NCBI GenBank assembly: GCA_002167265.1 | Contig: NHDJ01000036.1 | Span: 20,951 to 28,393 of the forward strand | Direction of reading: 5' to 3' | Length of the DNA: 7,443 nucleotides | Source of the DNA: Verrucomicrobia bacterium TMED56 | GTDB taxonomy: Bacteria; Verrucomicrobiota; Verrucomicrobiia; Opitutales; Seribacteraceae | In this document: piece after piece, positions 1 through 4,801 of the stretch | Position numbering within the stretch: position 1 is the first letter of the stretch | Layout: the number at the start of each line of letters is the position of its first letter | Notes under the pieces: generated by a model | What the model was told of the DNA's origin: nothing | Databases searched by the model: none | What the model saw: the letters and a program-made list of their open reading frames with translations, nothing else | Made by a program: the position numbers and the translations under genes

Positions 1-165
1 TCGTAAATGAGTATATTGGTTGATGACATAGTAAATCCCGTAGCTGTTAAAAATAAAATTTAAAGTTTAAAATATCGTCATATGGAGGCTCCGTCCAGAA
101 AAGCAGGGCAAGCTAATCCGTCCAAAAAATGAGTTGGTGCTAAATTGGGTAATAAAAAAGCGTTC

Positions 166-191
166 AAGGAGAATAAGATTATTTTCTCCTT
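166..191. other. Inverted repeat / hairpin upstream of the acyl ligase gene
   Basis: AAGGAGAA (166-173) and TTCTCCTT (184-191) form a perfect 8-bp stem with a 10-base loop. On the plus strand no T-run follows, so it is not a convincing terminator for an upstream plus-strand gene. On the minus strand a T-rich stretch lies several bases after the stem, which is also not canonical. It could be a leader structure of the downstream gene or the end of an upstream transcription unit. The left arm itself resembles a Shine-Dalgarno sequence, but no start codon follows at a suitable distance. Confidence 0.4.
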
Positions 192-226
192 TCAAGCTTG
201 GCAACGGCAAATAGGTAGACAACTTT

Positions 227-232
227 AAGGTG
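227..232 (+). promoter_or_regulatory. Ribosome binding site of the acyl ligase gene
   Basis: AAGGTG lies 10 bases before the ATG at 243. It decides the start: a competing ATG at 239 is in another frame and runs into a stop after six codons, and the frame of the ATG at 243 is closed just upstream by a TAA at 237-239. Confidence 0.65.
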
Positions 233-242
233 AATTTAATGC

Positions 243-1808
243 ATGAATACATCCACTAATCTACCACTTGCCTTGTTTTCTGCTCTTCGAGGAAGACTTT
301 TTACACGCGTTATAGATGACTACAGTAGAAACGAACCCGTCCAGTTAAGAGGATGGACTCTTTTGGCTCTCAGCCTTTACCTGTCCACAAAAATCAGAAA
401 ATATCAGGACTTTCGCATCGGGGTGGCGTTACCGCCTGGAATTGCCGGAATCTTAGGAAACTTGGCAGTTCTTTTTGCAGGTAAGGTTCCAGTCAATTTA
501 AACCTTACTGTAAGCAGGGACTCAATGGTTGCTTCGTTAAAAGAGGCAGAAATCAAGGTTATTCTCTCAGCAGGGAAGGTCAGGGCGAAATTCCCTGATT
601 TTCCTTGGACGGATGACTTCATCGACTTGGGTACCAGCATTCAGTCTGAAAAGTCACGAAAAGTAGCTCTTTTGTTTCTTGCATTACAACTTGTTTTTTT
701 GCCCCTGAAGATAAGGAAAAGATTTGGACTTAACCAAATAGCAAAAAATAGAAAGGAAGCTGTTCTTCTTTTTACAAGCGGAAGCTCAAGCCAACCGAAG
801 GGTGTCGTTTTAAGTGATCAGAATATTCTTTCCAATTGCGGACAGATGAATTCTTTGGGTCTTTTTAAAAAAGATATGAAAATTTTGGGAAACTTGCCAC
901 TTTTTCATAGCTTTGGGCTAAGTGTTGGAACCTTTTTTCCTTTATTGCATAATTTACGAATTATCTCAGCCCCTTCACCGCTCGATTATAAATCCAGCAT
1001 CCGAGCTATCCGAAGGGGAAAAGCAGAGGTAGTTTTGGGAACACCCACTTTTTTGAAAGGGTATCTAAAAAAAGGAAAGCCAAATGATTTTAAAAGTGTC
1101 AGATATGTGGTAGCTGGAGCTGAAAAAAGCCCTTCTGATTTAATTAAGAGTTGGGAGGGTGAGCACGGGTGCGAATATTTAGAGGGGTATGGATTGACTG
1201 AAACTTCTCCTGGACTTTCTTTTAATCTTCCAGGCAAAGGAAAAAAGGAGGGTTCGGTTGGAAAGTTAATGATGGGCATTGAGGGGCGAACCATTCAACC
1301 TGAGTCAGGAAGCATTCTTCAAGAAAACGAGCCTGGAATACTTTGTTTTCGGGGTCCTAATATTTTTAAGGGATATTTGAATGATCCAGAAAAAACAAAT
1401 TCAGTTTTATCAGATGATGGATGGTTCATAACAGGCGATTTAGGGAGAATAGATAATGACGGATTCTTGTTTATTGAAGGTCGTAGTTCTAGGTTTTCAA
1501 AGGTTGGTGGAGAAATGGTATCCCATGAATTAGTTGAGGAGGCAGTAACCAAAATTCTTTCTGAAGAGCAACATGTTGATGCTTTAACAGTCGCAGTTAC
1601 TGGAATTTCGGACAAATTAAAAGGGGAATGTTTGGTACTTCTATTGTTGCAAGAAATTGATAAGAAATGGCTTGCTGATCAATTAAGGGAAACTGGATTA
1701 CCAAACTTATGGATTCCCAAAAAACACATCGTGGTTGAAGAAATTCCGGTTTTAGGTTCGGGAAAGCTTGATTTAAGAAAAATCAATCAGTTGGCGGCTT
1801 TGGGTTGA
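243..1808 (+). CDS. AMP-forming acyl-CoA/acyl-ACP synthetase, Aas C-terminal-domain type
   Basis: This is a 521-residue adenylate-forming ligase that should activate a carboxylic acid (probably a fatty acid) with ATP and pass the acyl group to a thiol carrier. Family motifs are in order: the phosphate-binding loop LFTSGSSSQPKGVV (176-189), the GYGLTETSP motif (316-324), GWFITGDLG with the ribose-binding Asp399, the hinge-region Arg414, and the C-terminal catalytic lysine Lys508 in GSGKLDLR. The stretches RFSKVGGEMVSHELVEEAV (417-435) and IPVLGSGKLD (501-510) are, from memory, very close to the acyl-ACP synthetase half of E. coli Aas, which re-acylates lysophospholipid. Aas is normally fused to a PlsC-type acyltransferase; here the ligase stands alone, and any partner would lie left of the window. 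A hydrophobic segment at about 141-155 (LLFLALQLVFLPL) suggests membrane association. All key residues are present, so activity is expected. The carrier (CoA or ACP) and the acid cannot be fixed from sequence. Its last 22 bases overlap the convergent flagellin gene. Confidence 0.9.
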   Translation: MNTSTNLPLALFSALRGRLFTRVIDDYSRNEPVQLRGWTLLALSLYLSTKIRKYQDFRIGVALPPGIAGILGNLAVLFAGKVPVNLNLTVSRDSMVASLKEAEIKVILSAGKVRAKFPDFPWTDDFIDLGTSIQSEKSRKVALLFLALQLVFLPLKIRKRFGLNQIAKNRKEAVLLFTSGSSSQPKGVVLSDQNILSNCGQMNSLGLFKKDMKILGNLPLFHSFGLSVGTFFPLLHNLRIISAPSPLDYKSSIRAIRRGKAEVVLGTPTFLKGYLKKGKPNDFKSVRYVVAGAEKSPSDLIKSWEGEHGCEYLEGYGLTETSPGLSFNLPGKGKKEGSVGKLMMGIEGRTIQPESGSILQENEPGILCFRGPNIFKGYLNDPEKTNSVLSDDGWFITGDLGRIDNDGFLFIEGRSSRFSKVGGEMVSHELVEEAVTKILSEEQHVDALTVAVTGISDKLKGECLVLLLLQEIDKKWLADQLRETGLPNLWIPKKHIVVEEIPVLGSGKLDLRKINQLAALG

Positions 1809-3592
1809 CCTTTCTTTTGGATACCAACTCCAGATAAAAGTTGTCCAATCGAGAATTGAGTGTCCTGACCTTTAGAAAGAATTGAGGCTGCAGCTTGAAC
1901 CTTGATTTCGTTCTTTAAAAGTTTTGTGGTCTCTTCCGCGAAGTCTGTATCTCTTATTCTGCTCATAGCAGGGGCATAATTAGTGAGGGTGGATTGATAG
2001 TTATCCAACCTATTTTTCAAGCTGTTTAAATTTGCCAATACCCGACCATTTTCTTCATTCAATGTATCCATCCATTCCTTCATTAGTTCTTGGGTTAGAC
2101 GGGTAGATTGAACCGTTTTCAAGTTATAATGTTCTTTGTCATCAACTGTGATCGAATTGGCTGCTTCAAAGATAATACTATTTCCGTTTGGATTAGGAAC
2201 AGTTAGCAGACTACCTTCCTTTTCCCATTTCAGCTTAAAGTTACTCAAAGCTTGATCTTCCGGAGACTTGGGGTCGTATCCATTTCCCGAATCCGGTACT
2301 GCATTCTCATGATCAATGACTGCACCTCCATCTGCATCAAATCCTGTAATGGCTCCAGTATCAAAGTTGCCCAAGATTATTTTAAAAGAATTAGAAGGGT
2401 CATTATGGTCATTCAATGCATTCCCAATGTAATGATTAATGAATTCGTCATTAGCAGTATTTAAGTCTGAGTATATGCCAGTACCAAAAAAATTTTGCAA
2501 GGCTGCCCCAATACTACTCGCTTCAGAATTTTCTCCGTTTTTTACCTGTTGGGACATCCAATGAAGCATGTCCCTAACTCCGAGTGAATGTCCTTGATCC
2601 TTCAGTTCTTGGTGCAGATAACGAACTGCTGCATAGTATGACCCCCTTTGCTGAAAAGAAGTGGCCGGGGCGTCACCACTTCCAATCGAGTTAATAGTAC
2701 TTTGATTAAACCCACCAAAAATTTCCAAAAACAAATCTCCACCATGCACAAAATCTGAAACTCCAGATTTGAACCATTCTGCTCCACCCGAATTATTTCC
2801 ACCCTTATTTACATCTCCGTTAGCTAGAGCATTAAAATATAAATTTTCCGCCATGACAGCATAAGTTACCATGATCGCATTTAGACGATCATTGAAAAAG
2901 AAAGGAGAATCCCCGGACGGTCCACTTATTGGAAGATCATAATTATAAATTTCATAATTCAATGAAGCGACATCAACTCGATTATCAGCTTTTAGGGGAT
3001 CTGCATAATTCCAAGTCAGGGAAATACTATAATTTTCGGACCCATTTTCATTAACATTGATTTTTAATGTGTCGTTACCGTTCCCAGTAATTCCCAGTCT
3101 TTCCTCGATTACTTTTTCAGCTGCACTTAACCATTGAGACTGTAGAACTTCGATAAACTGTCTTTTGCTCTCTGAAAAAGGACCATCCGTGAAAAGATCC
3201 AAACCATTGAATTTCATACCGTTGATTGAATCCAACTGTTCGGCAAGTTCAAGAAACTCATGGTCATAGGTATTTCGGTCTGCAGTAGCTTTTGTAAAAT
3301 CAATCGATCTTTCTGCCAATTCATTCATCCTGATAAGAATCTTTCCTGCTTGTGATAAAGCATCATGTTGCGATTGCGTGTAGGAAACTAAATTCTGCAT
3401 ATTTGCCATGGAGTGCGTAATCTCTTTGATTTCATTCTCGAGATTTATTGATTGCCTGATCCCTCCAATATCCATTTTAGACCCGGCAGTTTTTTCCCCT
3501 GAAGAAACTTTTGCATGCGAAGCAGATAAATCTTTTGAAGCCTTACTAAGATTTATTGCTAAGACAGAGAGGGTATTATGATTTACTTGCAC
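1787..3592 (-). CDS. Flagellin with a flagellinolysin-like, apparently catalytically dead metallopeptidase insert
   Basis: This 601-residue filament subunit should be exported by the flagellar type III system and polymerise. The N-terminal D0/D1 half (1-137) starts MQVNHNTLSVLAINL, has the VSSG motif, and ends MKFNGLDLFTDG. The C-terminal half (about 505-590) has SRIRDTDFAEET and an amphipathic end. The start is GTG; the match to the canonical flagellin start MQVN fixes it, and no Shine-Dalgarno is visible. The central insert (about 145-430) follows the layout I know from flagellinolysins: a start like AAEKVIEERLGITG, a helix ending in TYAVMA, then AEWFKSGVSDFVHGGD (271-286), YYAAVRYLHQEL (319-330) and DTGAITGFDADGG (411-423). 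In active members the helix carries HExxH and the next motif a zinc-binding Glu (WF-x-E-G). Here those positions are IMVTY (240-244) and Ser276, and no HExxH exists anywhere in the protein. The frame is fully open, so it is probably expressed as a structural pseudoenzyme. A 12-residue Lys-rich tail follows the usual flagellin end. A sigma-28-like promoter lies upstream. Confidence 0.93.
   Translation of the reverse strand: MQVNHNTLSVLAINLSKASKDLSASHAKVSSGEKTAGSKMDIGGIRQSINLENEIKEITHSMANMQNLVSYTQSQHDALSQAGKILIRMNELAERSIDFTKATADRNTYDHEFLELAEQLDSINGMKFNGLDLFTDGPFSESKRQFIEVLQSQWLSAAEKVIEERLGITGNGNDTLKINVNENGSENYSISLTWNYADPLKADNRVDVASLNYEIYNYDLPISGPSGDSPFFFNDRLNAIMVTYAVMAENLYFNALANGDVNKGGNNSGGAEWFKSGVSDFVHGGDLFLEIFGGFNQSTINSIGSGDAPATSFQQRGSYYAAVRYLHQELKDQGHSLGVRDMLHWMSQQVKNGENSEASSIGAALQNFFGTGIYSDLNTANDEFINHYIGNALNDHNDPSNSFKIILGNFDTGAITGFDADGGAVIDHENAVPDSGNGYDPKSPEDQALSNFKLKWEKEGSLLTVPNPNGNSIIFEAANSITVDDKEHYNLKTVQSTRLTQELMKEWMDTLNEENGRVLANLNSLKNRLDNYQSTLTNYAPAMSRIRDTDFAEETTKLLKNEIKVQAAASILSKGQDTQFSIGQLLSGVGIQKKGQPKAAN
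2291..3160 (-). other. Flagellinolysin-like domain in the flagellin hypervariable region, active site lost
   Basis: This covers roughly residues 145-434 of the flagellin. Family assignment rests on several separated motifs in the expected order: the APE/AAE-VIEERLGITG opening, the TYAVMA helix, the EWFKSGVSDFVHGGD block, the AAVRYLH helix and the DTGAITGFDADGG block. The HExxH equivalent IMVTY is encoded at 2861-2875 and the Glu equivalent Ser276 at 2765-2767. In clostridial collagenase ColG the corresponding elements are HEYTH and WYEEGTAEFF. Four of four expected ligand or catalytic residues differ, each by a different substitution, which argues for old loss rather than sequencing error. 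Motif alignments are from memory, not a search. Confidence 0.75.
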
Positions 3593-3593
3593 T

Positions 3594-3660
3594 ATTACTA
3601 ACTTGATCCGTGGATGGTTCTGCTTAGAACCATGCGTATACTTCTATAGTCGTTAGTAAT
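3594..3660. repeat. 9-bp inverted repeat flanking the flagellin leader
   Basis: ATTACTAAC (3594-3602) and GTTAGTAAT (3652-3660) are perfect inverted copies. The first arm ends one base before the flagellin GTG start. The second lies in the spacer and -10 region of the sigma-28-like promoter. The leader hairpin sits between them. A transcript starting at the sigma-28-like promoter would lack the second arm, while read-through from the upstream tRNA would contain both and could pair across the start region. Confidence 0.5.
3614..3633 (-). promoter_or_regulatory. Leader hairpin of the flagellin mRNA
   Basis: ATGGTTCT (3614-3621) and AGAACCAT (3626-3633) form a perfect 8-bp stem with a 4-base loop, 21 bases upstream of the GTG start. 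If transcription begins about 7 bases after the sigma-28-like -10 element, near 3640, the hairpin sits almost at the 5' end of a leader of about 50 nt. A 5'-terminal stem-loop there could stabilise the mRNA or affect initiation; this role is inferred. Confidence 0.5.
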
Positions 3661-3673
3661 TTAAAAAACTTTA
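3647..3673 (-). promoter_or_regulatory. Sigma-28 (FliA)-like promoter of the flagellin gene
   Basis: On the minus strand the -35 element is TAAAGTTT (3673 down to 3666), identical to the enterobacterial FliA consensus. It is followed by exactly 11 bases and then AACGACTA (3654 down to 3647), which matches the consensus GCCGATAA at four of eight positions including the CGA core. It points at the flagellin and starts 9 bases past the tRNA 3' end. The placement before a flagellin gives it weight; the weak -10 lowers certainty. Confidence 0.6.
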
Positions 3674-3682
3674 ATACAAATT

Positions 3683-3758
3683 TGGTAGGCCGGCCGGGAC
3701 TCGAACCCGGAACCAATGGCTTAAAAGGCCACTGCTCTACCGATTGAGCTACCGACCC
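3683..3758 (-). tRNA. tRNA-Lys (anticodon UUU), CCA encoded
   Basis: A full 76-nt cloverleaf can be folded by hand. The acceptor stem is GGGTCGG with CCGGCCT (one G-U at the first pair and one U-G at the fourth), the D arm GCTC/GAGC, the anticodon arm GTGGC-CTTTTAA-GCCAT with anticodon TTT at 3725-3723, and the T arm CCGGG-TTCGAGT-CCCGG. Discriminator A and an encoded CCA (3685-3683) follow. It reads codons AAA and AAG. It lies 90 bases upstream of the flagellin GTG on the same strand; the flagellin has its own promoter-like element between them. Confidence 0.97.
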
Positions 3759-3773
3759 ACAACAAAAAAATAC

Positions 3774-3800
3774 TTTATAGAAGACATTTTGAATCGTCAA
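3774..3800 (-). promoter_or_regulatory. Probable housekeeping promoter of tRNA-Lys
   Basis: On the minus strand TTGACG (3800-3795) is a near-consensus -35 box, and TATAAA (3779-3774) a near-consensus -10 box. The spacer is 15 bases, short but usable; a shifted -10 (TAAAGT) would give 17. The tRNA begins 15 bases downstream of the -10. Confidence 0.6.
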
Positions 3801-3861
3801 CAAACAACGCATTAGCAACAAATTCCAAAAATATTGCAAAAATTTGGCTATTATCCAAAGT

Positions 3862-4161
3862 TCAAGAATTTAAGAAACGGTCTGTATAAGTTCCAAGAGT
3901 TGTTTCTTTTTTATCAAATTCCTTTTCAGAAATAACACATTTTTCTCTAAGAGAAGCAAGTTTTTCGATTTCAGATGCAGCATCAAAACCATCATGGGGT
4001 GATACTGCAGAACTCTTATACTCTATCAGGCCATCTGCATCGTACCAATTAGGAATGATACAATCAGGAGTGATTGGATGAAGCTCTCCCTAGTTGTCTT
4101 TGACAAACTTCCATTGGTCGCAAACGGTGATCTCGTATAGCCTGTTAGTAAAATGAAATAA
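3862..4161 (-). pseudogene. Remnant of a gene ending in a SHOCT-like domain, broken by an in-frame TAG
   Basis: One minus-strand frame reads protein-like from about 4161 to a TGA at 3862-3864, with one TAG at 4090-4092. Before the stop it reads LYEITVCDQWKFVKDN and after it GELHPITPDCIIPNWYDADG. Both parts look like one continuous protein, and CAG to TAG is the simplest explanation of the break. The C-terminal part DAASEIEKLASLREKCVISE followed by KEFDKK resembles the short C-terminal SHOCT domain (a helical oligomerisation module, usually ending in G-x-I-s-x-E-E-F). Upstream of about 4161 the frame is closed by TAA codons and no start codon is evident, so the 5' end is missing. No in-frame ATG follows the TAG, so re-initiation is unlikely. 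The function of the parent gene is not recognisable. Confidence 0.55.
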
Positions 4162-4801
4162 TTAAACGATTTAAGCACATCTTTTACTCACTAAAGCAAT
4201 GGACTCATAGGCAATCGTAAGGGCGGAAAGTACACTAAAATAAATCTTAAGTACTAATATCCTCATTAATTGTGTGGTATGAATTTTCGCATTATGAGAT
4301 AGAGAGATCCGTTATGTTATCTACATGATGTGAGCAAACTTGACAAAATTTTTGAGTTTGGTCCTCGGAGAGCAGATAGAACTCCTCATTTGTAAAATCT
4401 GGTTAATGAATGATATCTTGTTTGTATGTATTATTTATAATCATGATGATATTAACAAAATAATTACTTTCATAGATCATATAATAAATCGAAAGATGGA
4501 TAGAAAACCTATCTAAAAAGTAATTACTAAAAGTAATATTATTATGGAAAAAATAATACTAAAAAAAATATGTAACTAGTGTTATTAATCTTTTACATAA
4601 TTTTTACAAAGGAAGGTTCCTAACCGAGAGTACTTAAGTTATTTTGATTTAAATTCCAATATTTATAAGTTCTTTGCCTGTTTTTTAAACAATGGAATCT
4701 TTTTCTCTATTTTTCTGAACCATTATACTTTGGCATATTTAATGATGATATAAAATCTATGCTAAAACAACAGTTTTTTATTTAAAACATTAATTCAATT
4801 C
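4162..4801. other. AT-rich non-coding stretch
   Basis: I see no credible gene, RNA or terminator in these 640 bases; base composition is clearly more AT-rich than the flanking genes. It contains an imperfect inverted repeat (listed separately) and, near the PEP-CTERM start, scattered promoter-like boxes: TATACT at 4724-4729, TTGGCA at 4730-4735 and TATAAA at 4749-4754. None pairs with a partner at good spacing. A plus-strand reading at 4303-4395 (KLDKIFEFGPRRADRTPHL, then TAA) looks mildly protein-like and may be another decayed gene end, but it is too short to call. Confidence 0.5.
4461..4526. repeat. Imperfect inverted repeat in the AT-rich gap
   Basis: TAATTACTTT-CA-TAGAT (4461-4477) is mirrored by ATCTA-A-AAAGTAATTA (4511-4526). 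This gives a 10-bp plus 5-bp stem with a small bulge around a 33-base centre. The right arm overlaps a 10-bp palindrome AGTAATTACT (4519-4528). It could be a regulator site, a tiny decayed mobile element or chance in AT-rich DNA; no target-site duplication is evident. Confidence 0.35.

Noticed and set aside
61..87. A second perfect TAAAGTTT (61-68) that might be a sigma-28 promoter for the acyl ligase
   Set aside because: The eight bases after an 11-base spacer (ATATGGAG) match the -10 consensus at only one position, and the element sits in AT-rich DNA where it can arise by chance.
986..1615. Long minus-strand open frames inside the acyl ligase gene
   Set aside because: They are antisense shadows of a gene with clear family motifs and show no protein-like features of their own.
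3110..3300. DHEFLELAEQ or other His-Glu pairs in the flagellin as an alternative metallopeptidase motif
   Set aside because: DHEFLELAEQ (110-119) and DHEN (427-430) lack the second His of HExxH, and the first lies in the D1 helix region, not the insert.
3683..3758. tRNA-Lys as an integration site with a duplicated 3' end
   Set aside because: I found no second copy of the T-arm and acceptor sequence in the window and no integrase gene.
4330..4395. A 21-codon plus-strand frame (KLDKIFEFGPRRADRTPHL) as a small gene or PilZ-type remnant
   Set aside because: It starts with GTG without a ribosome binding site, is very short, and its resemblance to any family is too weak to call.
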